A stretch of DNA of 64,000 nt from Paracoccus beibuensis (lineage in GTDB: Bacteria; Pseudomonadota; Alphaproteobacteria; Rhodobacterales; Rhodobacteraceae), in contig NZ_JAOTBD010000007.1 in the NCBI RefSeq assembly GCF_026162625.1, forward strand, positions 85,639 through 149,638, read 5' to 3'. Positions 48,343-58,401 of the stretch are shown here, one piece after another. The notes beneath the pieces were generated by a model. It was given only the letters and a program-made list of their open reading frames with translations, was not told the DNA's origin and ran no database searches. Both the position numbers and the translations under genes were made by a program. Position 1 is the first letter of the stretch; each line of letters begins with the position of its first letter.

Positions 48343-49134
48343 TCACGGCGGCGGCAGCCTGCTCAGCCCGCCGGTCCCCGAGGTCGCGCCGACCGGCCGC
48401 GGCCGTGCGACGCCGTCCAGGATTTCTAGCGGGCTGGGGACGTGGATCTTGACGCCAAGGCCTATGGGCGCGCGGCTCTGCTTCGACATCTCGACCAGGA
48501 TCACGCCGGCAATCAGGACGCGGCTGATGCGGGCGCCGCTACGTTCCCAGAACTGCGCGCTGCGCAGCCAGAAGCGCCGGTCAGAGGGCGGAATATAGAT
48601 GGCCGAACCGTGCCATTCGGGCTGAAAGCCCGCCCGGCGCAACTGCGTCTCGATCTGCGTCGTTGTGTACGCCCGGCCGAACCCGAAGGGCGTGCGGTCC
48701 GTCGCCGCCCAGAGCCCCGCGCGGTTCGGCACCATCGCGATCATCCGCCCACCGGGTCCCAGGCAGCGCCATGCCTCGGACAGCAGTTCGCGGGGATGCT
48801 CGCTCGTCTCGAGCCCGTGGAGCATCACCAGCCGGTCGAGGCTGCCGGTCTCGATCGGCCAGGCGGTTTCGTCGCAGAGGACCGCGTGGTTCGGCATCCC
48901 TGCCGGCCAGCCCATGACCCCCTGCGGCCCCGGCATCAGCGCCGTCACCCGCCGCGCCGGCGTCAGGTAGGGGCGCAGCATCGGCGCCGCGAACCCGAAT
49001 CCGGCCATCGTCATCCCGCTGCAGGAATGCGGCGTCCACCTGCCGGTCAGCCGGTCGCGCAGGATTCGCTGCACGACGCGTCCCAGCGCGCGCTGATAGT
49101 AGAAGCGCCGCAGTTGGTCGATGTCGTGATGCAT
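48343..49134 (-). CDS. Class I SAM-dependent methyltransferase (YafS-like position)
   Basis: A 263-residue protein with a type-11 methyltransferase core. WPIETGSLDRLVMLHGLETS matches the motif IV region and EAWRCLGPGGRMIAMVPNRA the motif V-VI region. The glycine-rich SAM motif I is poorly conserved here (VTALMPGPQGVMG). It is divergent from gloB with a 57-bp gap. E. coli has the same pairing of yafS and gloB, so the association is old. The substrate is unknown. Confidence 0.82.
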   Translation of the reverse strand: MHHDIDQLRRFYYQRALGRVVQRILRDRLTGRWTPHSCSGMTMAGFGFAAPMLRPYLTPARRVTALMPGPQGVMGWPAGMPNHAVLCDETAWPIETGSLDRLVMLHGLETSEHPRELLSEAWRCLGPGGRMIAMVPNRAGLWAATDRTPFGFGRAYTTTQIETQLRRAGFQPEWHGSAIYIPPSDRRFWLRSAQFWERSGARISRVLIAGVILVEMSKQSRAPIGLGVKIHVPSPLEILDGVARPRPVGATSGTGGLSRLPPP

Positions 49135-49191
49135 TGCGCAGGGGCCCCGGTTTTGACAGGCTCAGGTGACCACAAGGGGAAGGATTTGCCA

Positions 49192-49938
49192 ATGCCGCTG
49201 GACCTCGTCACGCTGCGCTGCCTGAAGGACAACTACGCCTACCTGCTGCATGGCGACGCCGGCACCGTGCTGATCGACGCGCCCGAGGCGATGCCGGTCC
49301 TGACCGAGCTGAACGCCCGCGGCTGGGGACTGGACGCGATCCTGCTGACGCATCACCACGACGACCACGTCCAGGGCGTACCGCAGATCGTCGCCGAGAC
49401 TGGCGCCCGGGTCATCGGCGCGGATGCCGACGCCCACCGCCTGCCCCCCCTCGACCTGCGCATCCGCCCCGGAGAGCCGCTGGAGGTGCTGGGCGAACCG
49501 GTCGATGTGATCGACGTGTCCGGCCACACCGTCGGCCATGTCGCCTTCCACTTTCCCGACAGCGGCCTGGCCTTCACCGCCGACAGCCTGATGGCGATGG
49601 GCTGCGGCCGTCTCTTCGAGGGCGATCCAGCGATGATGTGGGCCAGCCTGACGCGCCTGAACGCCCTGCCCGACGAGACGCTGATCTGCTCGGGGCACGA
49701 CTATTGCACCGGAAACGGCGCCTTCGCGCTGTCGGTCGACCCCGACAACGAGGCACTGCGGCAGCGGCTGGCGGCCATTGCCGCATCCCGCGAACCCTGC
49801 GCCCCCGCAACGCTTGAAACCGAACGCGCCACCAATCCGTTTCTCAGGACAGATCAGCTTCGCGATAGGCTTGGCACGGCGGGTGCGACGGATGCAGAGG
49901 TCTTTGCGAAGCTGCGCCGGATGAAGGACGAATTCTGA
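49192..49938 (+). CDS. gloB: Hydroxyacylglutathione hydrolase (glyoxalase II)
   Basis: A 248-residue metallo-beta-lactamase-fold thioesterase from ATG 49192 with AAGGA upstream. Start DLVTLRCLKDNYAYLLHG is standard. The metal motif LTHHHDDHVQG (THxHxDH) is at about 55-65. Further ligands are in SGHTVGHVAFHF, FTADSLMAMGCGRLFEG and CSGHDYCTGNGAFA. The C-terminal substrate-binding helices end with FAKLRRMKDEF. It hydrolyses S-lactoylglutathione in methylglyoxal detoxification. Confidence 0.96.
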   Translation: MPLDLVTLRCLKDNYAYLLHGDAGTVLIDAPEAMPVLTELNARGWGLDAILLTHHHDDHVQGVPQIVAETGARVIGADADAHRLPPLDLRIRPGEPLEVLGEPVDVIDVSGHTVGHVAFHFPDSGLAFTADSLMAMGCGRLFEGDPAMMWASLTRLNALPDETLICSGHDYCTGNGAFALSVDPDNEALRQRLAAIAASREPCAPATLETERATNPFLRTDQLRDRLGTAGATDAEVFAKLRRMKDEF

Positions 49939-50150
49939 CAGGTTCCGGCACCGCGGCGGGCTGTCTCGCTGACGCTTGAAATGGAGGCTATGCGACATCA
50001 CATCTGCCTCAACCGTGGGAAAAACGTGGCATCTGTCGGAAAAACCACTTGATGCCAGGCGAAATCCACCAAATCTTAAATGCATCGTGACAGTCTGGGC
50101 AGGTGGGCAACGTCAGGCCCATACCGCCAGCCGACTGACAGGAGACGACC

Positions 50151-52472
50151 GTGCCAAGTTTCTCGACCTCTCTGGAACAGGCCATTCACCAGGCGCTTGC
50201 GCTGGCGAACGAACATCGACACGAGCTTGCGACGCTGGAACACCTGCTGCTGGCCCTGACCGAGGAACCCGACGCGGTCAAGGTCATGCGCGCCTGCAAC
50301 GTGGACCTGGACGAACTGCGCAAGACCATCGTCGATTTCATCGAGGATGACCTTTCCACCCTGATCACCGACGTCGAGGGGTCCGAAGCCGTCCCGACGG
50401 CTGCGTTCCAGCGCGTCATCCAGCGCGCGGCGATCCATGTCCAAAGCTCGGGCCGGCAGGAAGTGACGGGCGCCAACGTGCTGGTCGCCATCTTTGCCGA
50501 GCGCGAATCGAATGCCGCCTATTTCCTGCAGGAAATGGACATGACCCGTTACGACGCGGTCAACTTCATCGCGCATGGCGTGGCCAAGAATCCGACCTTC
50601 AACGAACCACGCAAGGTCGCCGGGTCGGAAGAGCCGATCGAACAGAAGCAGGAGACAGCGCAGGAGCAGAAGGACGAAACCGCCCTTGGCAAGTACTGCG
50701 TCGACCTGAACGCGAAATCCAAGAAGGGCGATGTCGACCCGCTGATCGGCCGCGAGCCCGAGGTGGAACGCGCGATCCAGGTCCTGTGCCGTCGGCGCAA
50801 GAACAACCCGCTGCTGGTGGGCGATCCGGGCGTCGGCAAAACCGCCATCGCCGAGGGTCTGGCGCTGAAGATCACCCGCGGCGAGACGCCCGACGTGCTG
50901 GCCGGTGCGACGATCTTCTCGCTCGACATGGGCGCGCTTCTGGCCGGTACCCGCTATCGCGGCGATTTCGAGGAGCGGCTGAAGGCCGTTGTCAAGGAAC
51001 TCGAGGCGCATCCCGATGCGATCCTGTTCATCGACGAGATCCATACCGTGATCGGTGCGGGCGCGACATCGGGCGGGGCAATGGATGCGTCGAACCTGCT
51101 CAAGCCCGCGCTGGCGGGCGGCAAGCTGCGCTGCATGGGATCGACGACCTACAAGGAGTATCGCCAGCACTTCGAGAAGGACCGCGCTCTGTCCCGCCGG
51201 TTCCAGAAGATCGACGTGAACGAGCCTTCGGTCCCGGACACGGTCAAGATCCTCATGGGCCTCAAGCCGCATTTCGAGGCGCATCACGACCTGCGCTACA
51301 CCAATGACGCGATCAAGTCGGCGGTGGAACTGGCCGCGCGCTATATCAACGACCGCAAGCTGCCCGACAGCGCCATCGACGTGATCGACGAAGCGGGTGC
51401 CGCCCAGCACCTGGTGGCCGAAAGCAAGCGTCGCAAGACGATCAGCCCAAAGGAGATCGAGGCCGTCGTGGCCAAAATCGCCCGCATCCCGCCGAAGAAC
51501 GTCAGCAAGAATGATGCCGAGGTTCTGCGCGATCTGGATGCGGCCCTGAAGCGGGTCGTTTTCGGCCAGGACAACGCCATCGACGCGCTCTCCAGCGCGA
51601 TCAAGCTGGCGCGGGCTGGCCTGCGGGAGCCGGAAAAGCCCATCGGCAACTACCTCTTTGCCGGCCCGACCGGCGTCGGCAAGACCGAGGTGGCGAAGCA
51701 ACTCGCCTCAAGCCTGGGGGTCGAACTGATCCGTTTCGACATGTCGGAATACATGGAGAAGCACGCCGTCAGCCGCCTGATCGGCGCGCCTCCCGGCTAT
51801 GTCGGTTTCGACCAGGGCGGGCTTCTGACCGATGGCGTGGACCAGCACCCGCATTGCGTCCTTCTGCTGGACGAGATCGAGAAGGCGCATCCCGACGTCT
51901 TCAACATCCTGCTGCAGATCATGGATGCGGGGCGCCTGACCGACCACAATGGTCGGACCGTCGACTTCCGCAACGTGGTGCTGATCATGACCTCGAACGC
52001 GGGCGCCGCGGACCAGGCCAAGGCCGCGATCGGCTTCGGCCGCGACCGTCGCGAAGGCGAAGATACCGCAGCAATCGAGCGAACCTTCACGCCCGAGTTC
52101 CGCAACCGCCTGGACGCGATCATCAGCTTTGCGGCCCTGTCGCGTGACGTGGTGGTCCACGTGGTCGAGAAGTTCGTGCTGCAACTGGAGGCGCAGCTGA
52201 TGGACCGCAACGTCCATATCGAACTGACGCCCGAAGCGGCGAACTGGCTGGCTGAAAAGGGCTATGACGACCGCATGGGTGCGCGCCCGTTGGGCCGCGT
52301 CATCCAGGAGAGCATCAAGAAGCCCCTGGCCGAAGAGCTGCTGTTCGGACGCCTGACCAAGGGCGGCGTCGTCCGCGTCAAGATCGAGGACGACAAGCCC
52401 GTCTTCGACATCACCGGCCCCGACGCCCCGCGCATCGGCAAGTCCAAGACGCCGCTTCTGACTGCGGAATAA
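50151..52472 (+). CDS. clpA: ATP-dependent Clp protease ATP-binding subunit ClpA
   Basis: A 773-residue AAA+ unfoldase starting at GTG 50151 with AGGAG upstream. The N-domain repeat ([20 protein letters not shown]) is followed by D1 Walker [14 protein letters not shown] at about 224-236 and D2 Walker [14 protein letters not shown] at about 504-516. The ClpP-binding IGF-type loop lies in [12 protein letters not shown], near residue 627. It feeds tagged proteins to ClpP. clpS, often immediately upstream, is not in the 212-bp gap to gloB. Confidence 0.96.
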   Translation: MPSFSTSLEQAIHQALALANEHRHELATLEHLLLALTEEPDAVKVMRACNVDLDELRKTIVDFIEDDLSTLITDVEGSEAVPTAAFQRVIQRAAIHVQSSGRQEVTGANVLVAIFAERESNAAYFLQEMDMTRYDAVNFIAHGVAKNPTFNEPRKVAGSEEPIEQKQETAQEQKDETALGKYCVDLNAKSKKGDVDPLIGREPEVERAIQVLCRRRKNNPLLVGDPGVGKTAIAEGLALKITRGETPDVLAGATIFSLDMGALLAGTRYRGDFEERLKAVVKELEAHPDAILFIDEIHTVIGAGATSGGAMDASNLLKPALAGGKLRCMGSTTYKEYRQHFEKDRALSRRFQKIDVNEPSVPDTVKILMGLKPHFEAHHDLRYTNDAIKSAVELAARYINDRKLPDSAIDVIDEAGAAQHLVAESKRRKTISPKEIEAVVAKIARIPPKNVSKNDAEVLRDLDAALKRVVFGQDNAIDALSSAIKLARAGLREPEKPIGNYLFAGPTGVGKTEVAKQLASSLGVELIRFDMSEYMEKHAVSRLIGAPPGYVGFDQGGLLTDGVDQHPHCVLLLDEIEKAHPDVFNILLQIMDAGRLTDHNGRTVDFRNVVLIMTSNAGAADQAKAAIGFGRDRREGEDTAAIERTFTPEFRNRLDAIISFAALSRDVVVHVVEKFVLQLEAQLMDRNVHIELTPEAANWLAEKGYDDRMGARPLGRVIQESIKKPLAEELLFGRLTKGGVVRVKIEDDKPVFDITGPDAPRIGKSKTPLLTAE

Positions 52473-52488
52473 GGTGCGACACCATCGG

Positions 52489-52520
52489 CAAGCCCCGCCC
52501 GAAACGGCGGGGCTTGTTGC
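52489..52520 (+). terminator. Terminator of clpA
   Basis: An 11-bp perfect stem, CAAGCCCCGCC at 52489-52499 with GGCGGGGCTTG at 52506-52516 and a 6-base loop, begins 16 bp after the clpA stop. It is followed by the short tract TTGC. Confidence 0.7.
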
Positions 52521-53158
52521 ATTCCATCGGGAATGAAGTGCGATATCCGATCATGCAACTTGGCAAGCCGAAGCGCCGCTGGAAGGTCCTGACCGTCGTC
52601 GGTGTACGCGCTGGTCCGCACACCGACGCACGGTCGCAGTGGATAGGCCAATGAACACCTTGGACGAACCAACAGCTGCCATGGCCGGTCTCTTTGGTCA
52701 TGGAAGCCGAAGCCTCTCGTCACCCCCCTTGCGAAAGCATGGCTTTCATCGGATCACATGCCCGCTATGATCTGACCAGCTACTGTCGCTCTGCCTTCCT
52801 TGGGCTGAATAGAGGCTCCTGAGAGCTCCTGGTCGGGCGCGGGTAGCCGGTGGCCGAAAACCCTTGCGCATGCATTTCGCAGTCTTGCGAAGCTGCCCGA
52901 GAAGCAGGTGGCTCTGATCCGGCTCCCGGCCTCGACAGCTGTGGTTGCCCAGCCCGCCTTCGTTTCCCCCGATCGCACGGTTTGCGAAGGGGCCGCCGAA
53001 AGGTTTGGTCGTATCTTGACCGCACGGGTCCGCATCCCGGCGATCAGCAAGCAGGAAGTCTCAGCTTCATTCTGCCAAGTCTGGCCGGATTCCGCCGGAG
53101 GCCGCAGCAGAGGTCGTTCCAGCGCGGCAGGTTGCCGTCGCGGGAACAAAGTGAACAG
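52521..53158. other. Intergenic stretch without a supported gene
   Basis: About 640 bases between the clpA terminator and pabC. Frames on both strands overlap and none shows a family motif, ribosome site or convincing start. The sequence has no obvious tandem or inverted repeats. It may hold remnants of a lost gene or a non-coding RNA, but I can support neither. Confidence 0.4.
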
Positions 53159-53800
53159 TCAGGCCGCCCAGATCAGCCGCGAAGGGATGAGGCCGCGCAG
53201 GGCGTTGCCGAAGAAGATCGGACCGCCGAGATCCGAAAGATCCAGGTCAGCTTCGCGCGCAACGTCATGCCTCAACAGGCTCTCTCGCAGGACGCCCGGC
53301 AGCAAACCCCGCTTCAGGGGCGGCGTCAGCAACAGCCCATCGCGCGGCACGAAAAGGCTTGTTATCGTGCCCTCGCAGGGCTGGCCCCGGCTGTTCAGCA
53401 GCAGTGCCTCGTCCGCGCCATCAGGCAACGCGGCTCGGGCGGCATCGTAGACGGGGCGGTGCGAGCTCTTGACGGCAAGCCAGGGATCGTCCGGCTTCAG
53501 CCGCAGGGCCGAGAAGACAACCCTCCACTCGGCCGGATTCGGAGGCAGCGGCGCGTGGGTCAGCGCGACCCCGCCCAACGCATCGACCGCAAGTCGCGCG
53601 CGCAGCACCGTGCCGCGAGGCAGCGTTTCCAGTGCGGCAAGCACCTGGTCGTCGGAAAGGGGGAACCCCACTGCAGCGCAGCCGCGCCGCAGACGCGCCA
53701 AGTGCAGCGGCCAGAGCGCGATCCGGCCATCGGCCTCGGCGCGCATCGTTTCGAAGATCGTCAGGCCGTCGGGGATAGGCCCAGGAATGCGGACTTGCAC
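53159..53800 (-). CDS. pabC: Aminodeoxychorismate lyase, class IV PLP enzyme
   Basis: A 213-residue protein if started at GTG 53800, which has AGGAGG four bases upstream, inside the pabB 3' end. A GTG at 53815 is also in frame. The catalytic Lys is present in LAVKSSHRPVYDAARAAL, and DEALLLNSRGQPCEGTITSL has the conserved Glu and GTITS segment. The C-terminal LPGVLRESLL is the PLP-phosphate region. It is short for the class (usually 220-290 residues). It converts the product of PabB to 4-aminobenzoate for folate. Confidence 0.85.
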   Translation of the reverse strand: MQVRIPGPIPDGLTIFETMRAEADGRIALWPLHLARLRRGCAAVGFPLSDDQVLAALETLPRGTVLRARLAVDALGGVALTHAPLPPNPAEWRVVFSALRLKPDDPWLAVKSSHRPVYDAARAALPDGADEALLLNSRGQPCEGTITSLFVPRDGLLLTPPLKRGLLPGVLRESLLRHDVAREADLDLSDLGGPIFFGNALRGLIPSRLIWAA

Positions 53801-54891
53801 AGCGCCTCCTCCCACTCGGAACCGGCTTCGCTGTCATGCACGATGCCGCCGCCCACGTTCATCCGCAAGAGTCCCGGCGCGGACATCCAAGGCGTGCGGA
53901 TGGCGACGCTGAACCGCATCGGACCCGCAGGGTCGACCCAGCCAATCGCGCCGCAATAGATGTCGCGCGGGGCGCGCTCAAGCTCGGCGATGATCTGCAT
54001 CGACCGGATCTTGGGCGCGCCCGTGATCGAGCCGCAAGGGAACAGCGCGCTCAGGATCTGCGCCAATCCGACGCCGGGCATCAGCCGGCCCCGCACTGTC
54101 GAGACCATCTGGTGGACCGTCGCGTAATTCTCGACATGGAACAGCTGCGGGACGTTCACGCTGCCAGGGCGGCAGATGCGGCTGATGTCGTTGCGCAGCA
54201 GGTCCACGATCATCAGGTTTTCGGCGCGGTCCTTTTCGGACCGCTGAAGAGCTGCGGCGGCGGCGGCGTCCTCGGCCGGGGTGGCGCCGCGGGGGGCGGT
54301 TCCCTTCATCGGCCGCGTCTCGATGATGCCGTCGCCGTCGACGGCAAAGAACAGTTCGGGGCTGCGCGACAAGACGACCGGGCCGCCAATGTCGACGAAT
54401 GCGCCCTCGCCCACCGGCTGGCGCGCGGCCAGGGCGGCAAAGATCGACAGCGGATCGCCAGAGACCTCGGCCTCCAGCGGGAAGGTGAGGTTGATCTGGT
54501 AGGTGTCGCCAGAGCGGATGTAATCATGCACCGCCGCGATGGCCGCATCGTAGCGCGACCTGCTCCACAACGGGCGAACTGCGCCGATGGTGACGTCGTC
54601 CGGTTCGGGCAAGGGCGGCGCGGGACTCGGGGCGTCAAAGACTCCCATCAGGATCAGCGGCATCTCTCGGTCGTCCGGCATCAGGTCGGTCAGCCGCGGC
54701 GTCAGCGCATGCCCCAGTTCATAGGACAGGTAGCCGGCCAGCCAGCAGCCCCGCGCCTGCGCCGCCTGCATCGCCGCGAATGCCGGGCCGACACCCTGCG
54801 GCGTGTCGGCCCGGATCACGGTCTGCGGCGCCGTAAACAGCGTGCCGCCCGGCAGTGGGCCGGTGTCAAAGCGGATCTGTCCCGTGCTCAC
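53761..54891 (-). CDS. pabB: Aminodeoxychorismate synthase component I
   Basis: A 376-residue chorismate-using enzyme starting at GTG 54891, in the mfd stop (GTGA). The catalytic core contains IRSGDTYQINLTFPLEAEVS, ETRPMKGTAPRG, ENLMIVDLLRNDISRICRPG and FPCGSITGAPKIRSMQIIAE. It lacks a fused PabA domain. It is truncated at the N-terminus compared with long PabB forms, as in the short class. Overlaps on both sides (mfd and pabC) show tight translational coupling. Confidence 0.94.
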   Translation of the reverse strand: MSTGQIRFDTGPLPGGTLFTAPQTVIRADTPQGVGPAFAAMQAAQARGCWLAGYLSYELGHALTPRLTDLMPDDREMPLILMGVFDAPSPAPPLPEPDDVTIGAVRPLWSRSRYDAAIAAVHDYIRSGDTYQINLTFPLEAEVSGDPLSIFAALAARQPVGEGAFVDIGGPVVLSRSPELFFAVDGDGIIETRPMKGTAPRGATPAEDAAAAAALQRSEKDRAENLMIVDLLRNDISRICRPGSVNVPQLFHVENYATVHQMVSTVRGRLMPGVGLAQILSALFPCGSITGAPKIRSMQIIAELERAPRDIYCGAIGWVDPAGPMRFSVAIRTPWMSAPGLLRMNVGGGIVHDSEAGSEWEEALCKSAFLGLSPTA

Positions 54892-57800
54892 GCCTTGGCC
54901 CGTGCCTTGCCTTCGCGGACCTTGGCCGCCAGGTCGCGGGCGACGGCGAAGGCACCCTTGATGCGATCGGCATCGGTCGCGAAGTCTCGCTTCAGGACGA
55001 CCTTGTTGTCGGTGACCTTTGCGGTGCCGCGTTCGTCGGCCAGGTAGTCGACCAGGCCCGCCGGGTTCGGGAACTTGTCCATGTGGAACTGCACCGTGAC
55101 GCCCTTGGGCCCGGCATCCAGTTTCGAGATGTTGGCGCGCTTGGCCATCGCCTTGATGCGGATGACCAGCAGCAGGGTGTTCACCTCGCGCGGCAGGGGG
55201 CCGAAGCGATCGATCAGCTCGGCGGCGAACCCCTCCAGCTCGACCTTTGTCGTCAGCTCGGCCAGCCGACGATAGAGGCCCAGGCGCACATCCAGGTCGG
55301 GAATATAACTTTCGGGAATGGTCACGGGTACACCCAGGTTCAGCTGCGGCGCCCATTCGTCCTCGGGCGTGCCCTCCAGCTCGCCGGATTTCAGCTTCGC
55401 GATCGTCTCCTCCAGCATCTGCTGGTAAAGTTCGAACCCGACTTCCTTGATATGGCCGGACTGTTCTTCGCCCAGCAGGTTGCCGGCACCGCGCAGGTCC
55501 AGATCCTGCGACGCAAGGTTGAAGCCCGCGCCCAGACTGTCGATCGACCCCAGGAACTTCAGCCGCCGCATCGCCTGCGGGGTCAGCGGCACGCGCGGCT
55601 TGGTGGTCAGATAGCAATAGGCGCGGGTCTTGGACCGCCCTACCCTGCCCCGGATCTGGTAAAGCTGCGCCAGGCCGAACATGTCCGCCCGCCAGACGAC
55701 CATCGTGTTCGCCGTCGGGATATCCAGCCCCGATTCGACGATGGACGTCGCCACCAGCACGTCGTGGCTGCCGTCATAGAAGGCGTTCATCCGTTGGTCC
55801 AGATCGCCCGCCGCCAGCTGCCCGTGGGCGACGACATAGCTGACCTCGGGCATGTTCTCCTTCAGCCAGTGTTCCACATCCGGCAGGTCGGTCAGGCGCG
55901 GGACGACAAAGAAGCTCTGGCCGCCGCGATACTTCTCGCGCAGCAGCGCCTCGCGAATGGTGACGCTGTCGAATTCGCTGACATAGGTGCGGATCGCCAG
56001 GCGGTCGACGGGCGGCGTGCCGATCACCGACAGGTCGCGCACGCCGGTCAGCGACAGCTGCAGCGTCCGCGGAATGGGCGTCGCGGTCAGGGTCAGGACG
56101 TGGATGTCGCTGCGCAGCTCCTTAAGACGCTCCTTATGGGCGACGCCGAAATGCTGCTCCTCGTCGATGACCAGCAGGCCAAGGTTCTTGAATCGCACCT
56201 GCTTGGCCAGGACCGCATGGGTGCCCACCACGATGTCGACCGAGCCGTCCGCCAGTCCCGCGCGGGTCGCCGACGCGTCCTTGGCGCTGACGAAACGCGA
56301 CAGCGGACGCACATTGATCGCCGTCCCGCGGAAGCGTTCGGCAAAGCTGCGATAGTGCTGACGGGCCAGCAGCGTGGTCGGCGCCACCACCGCGACCTGC
56401 ATCCCCTGCGACGCGGCGATGAAGGCCGCGCGCATCGCGACCTCGGTCTTGCCGAAACCCACGTCGCCCACGATCAGGCGGTCCATCGGACGACCGGCCG
56501 CCAGATCCTCGGCCACATCCTCGATGGCTGACATCTGGTCGTCGGTCTCGGAATACGGGAAGCGGGCCGCAAACTGCTGCCAATCGTGGTCCTCGGGCTC
56601 CAGCACCGGTGCCGGGCGCAGCAGGCGTTCGGCCGCGATGCGCATCAGCTTGTCCGCGATCAGCTTGATGCGCTCCTTGAGCCGCGCTTTGCGCGCCTGC
56701 CACGCGCCGCCGCCCAAGCGGTCCAGCAGGCCCTCCTCGTGGCCATATCGGCTCAGCAGCTCGATGTTCTCGACCGGCAGGTACAGGCGGTCACCGCCAG
56801 CATATTCCAGCGCCACACAGTCATGCGGCACCTTCATCGCCATGATCGTCTCGATGCCGGTATAACGCCCGATGCCGTGTTCGACATGGACGACCAGATC
56901 GCCGGGGCTCAGCGTCTGCGTGTCCTTCAGGAAATTGTCGGCCTTGCGGCGCTTCTTCGCGCCGCGGATCAGCCGGTCACCCAGCACGTCCTGTTCCGAG
57001 ATGACGGCGATATGGCCAAGCGCCGCGCCCTCGGCCACGAAGCCCTCGTTCAGCGGCCAGACCGCCAGGCCAAGCGCGCCCGGCTGGTCCGGCAGATCGC
57101 GCAGGTCCGCGATGGGCTTGGCACCCGTCAGCCCCTCATCCGCCAGCAGCCCCGCCAGACGGTCGCGCGCCCCGTCCGAGAAGCTGGCGACGATCACCCG
57201 GTGGTCGCGAGCCAGCTTGCAGACATGATCGGCAAGCGCGCCAAACAGGTTCACCTGCTCGGCCTGCCGTTCGGGGGCAAAGTTCCGCCCCGGCCGGCCG
57301 CCCGCGTCCAGCACCCCCGGCCCCGGCGGCTGGTTCAGCACCGACAGGCGCAACACGCGATGCGGACCCAGCCAGGCCGCCCATTCGTCCTCGGTCGGGA
57401 ACATCGCGTCAGGGGGAACGGGCTTGTAGACCGTGTCGCTGCGCCCCTTCGCAGCCATTGCCGCGCGCCGCGCCTCGAATTGTTCGCGGATCATGGTGCG
57501 GCGTGCATCCATCACCTGCCCCACATGGTCGTCCAGGACGACCGAGGCGCCGGGAAGATAGTCGAACAGGCTCTCCATCCGGTCGTGGAACCAGGGCAGC
57601 CAATGTTCCAGCCCCTGCGCCTTCTGCCCCGCGCTGACCGTTTCATAGAGCGGGTCGCTCGTGCCGCCGCCGTATTCGGCGCGATAGTTCTGGCGGAAGC
57701 GCGTGATGGCGTCGTCGTCGAGGATCACCTCGGACATGGGCGCCAGCTCGATCCGGTTCAGCTTTTCGGTCGTGCGCTGGGTTTCGGCATCGAAGCGGCG

Positions 57801-58361
57801 CGCGCCGTCCAGCACGTCGCCGAACAGGTCCAGCCGAATTGGTCCAGTCGCCCCCGGCGGGAAGATGTCGATGATGCCGCCCCGCACGGCATAGTCGCCG
57901 GGTTCTGTCACGGTCGGGCTTTGCGTGAAGCCCATGCGGACCAGGAAGCTGCGCAGCGCGCCTTCGTCGATGCGGTCGCCGACGCGGGCGGTGAAGGCGG
58001 TGTCGCGGACCAGGTCACGCGCCGGCACCCGCTGCAGCACCGCGTTCAGCGTCGTCAGCAGGACGAACGGCCCCTTGATCTTGCCCTGCGCCAGCCCTGC
58101 CAGCGTCGCCATCCGGGCGGCCTGGATCTCGGCTGCCGGGGAAACGCGGTCATAGGGCGTGGTGTCCCAAGCCGGAAAGTCCAGCACCGGCACCCCGGGC
58201 GCCAGGAAGGCCAGCGCGGCGCGGGTCGCGGCCATGCGCCGGTCGTCGCGGGCGACGTGGATCACGGGCGCGCCGCGGTTTTCGGGACGCGCCGCTTCGC
58301 GGGCGATCAGCGCCGCATCATAGCCTTCGGGCGCGCCAGAGAGGATCAACTGCTGGGACAT
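54888..58361 (-). CDS. mfd: Transcription-repair coupling factor Mfd
   Basis: A 1157-residue translocase. The N-terminal UvrB-like part (domains 1-3) is followed by the RNA-polymerase interacting domain (VHVEHGIGRYTGIE near residue 495). The helicase core has GDVGFGKTEVAMRAAFIA (about 631-648), DEEQHFGVAHKERLK (about 730) and SGLDIPTANTMVVWRADMFG. The C-terminal TRCF domain is present. It removes stalled RNA polymerase and recruits UvrA. It leads the mfd-pabB-pabC transcript, joined by 4-base and longer overlaps. Confidence 0.97.
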   Translation of the reverse strand: MSQQLILSGAPEGYDAALIAREAARPENRGAPVIHVARDDRRMAATRAALAFLAPGVPVLDFPAWDTTPYDRVSPAAEIQAARMATLAGLAQGKIKGPFVLLTTLNAVLQRVPARDLVRDTAFTARVGDRIDEGALRSFLVRMGFTQSPTVTEPGDYAVRGGIIDIFPPGATGPIRLDLFGDVLDGARRFDAETQRTTEKLNRIELAPMSEVILDDDAITRFRQNYRAEYGGGTSDPLYETVSAGQKAQGLEHWLPWFHDRMESLFDYLPGASVVLDDHVGQVMDARRTMIREQFEARRAAMAAKGRSDTVYKPVPPDAMFPTEDEWAAWLGPHRVLRLSVLNQPPGPGVLDAGGRPGRNFAPERQAEQVNLFGALADHVCKLARDHRVIVASFSDGARDRLAGLLADEGLTGAKPIADLRDLPDQPGALGLAVWPLNEGFVAEGAALGHIAVISEQDVLGDRLIRGAKKRRKADNFLKDTQTLSPGDLVVHVEHGIGRYTGIETIMAMKVPHDCVALEYAGGDRLYLPVENIELLSRYGHEEGLLDRLGGGAWQARKARLKERIKLIADKLMRIAAERLLRPAPVLEPEDHDWQQFAARFPYSETDDQMSAIEDVAEDLAAGRPMDRLIVGDVGFGKTEVAMRAAFIAASQGMQVAVVAPTTLLARQHYRSFAERFRGTAINVRPLSRFVSAKDASATRAGLADGSVDIVVGTHAVLAKQVRFKNLGLLVIDEEQHFGVAHKERLKELRSDIHVLTLTATPIPRTLQLSLTGVRDLSVIGTPPVDRLAIRTYVSEFDSVTIREALLREKYRGGQSFFVVPRLTDLPDVEHWLKENMPEVSYVVAHGQLAAGDLDQRMNAFYDGSHDVLVATSIVESGLDIPTANTMVVWRADMFGLAQLYQIRGRVGRSKTRAYCYLTTKPRVPLTPQAMRRLKFLGSIDSLGAGFNLASQDLDLRGAGNLLGEEQSGHIKEVGFELYQQMLEETIAKLKSGELEGTPEDEWAPQLNLGVPVTIPESYIPDLDVRLGLYRRLAELTTKVELEGFAAELIDRFGPLPREVNTLLLVIRIKAMAKRANISKLDAGPKGVTVQFHMDKFPNPAGLVDYLADERGTAKVTDNKVVLKRDFATDADRIKGAFAVARDLAAKVREGKARAKA

Positions 58362-58401
58362 GACCGGTGACCTAAGGCAGGCGGCGCGGAAGTCAAGCGA
58401 G

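Noticed and set aside
52754..53149. A 131-codon minus-strand frame upstream of clpA's neighbour pabC
   Set aside because: It has Arg- and Ser-rich low-complexity composition, no ribosome site and no family. It overlaps equally long frames on the other strand.
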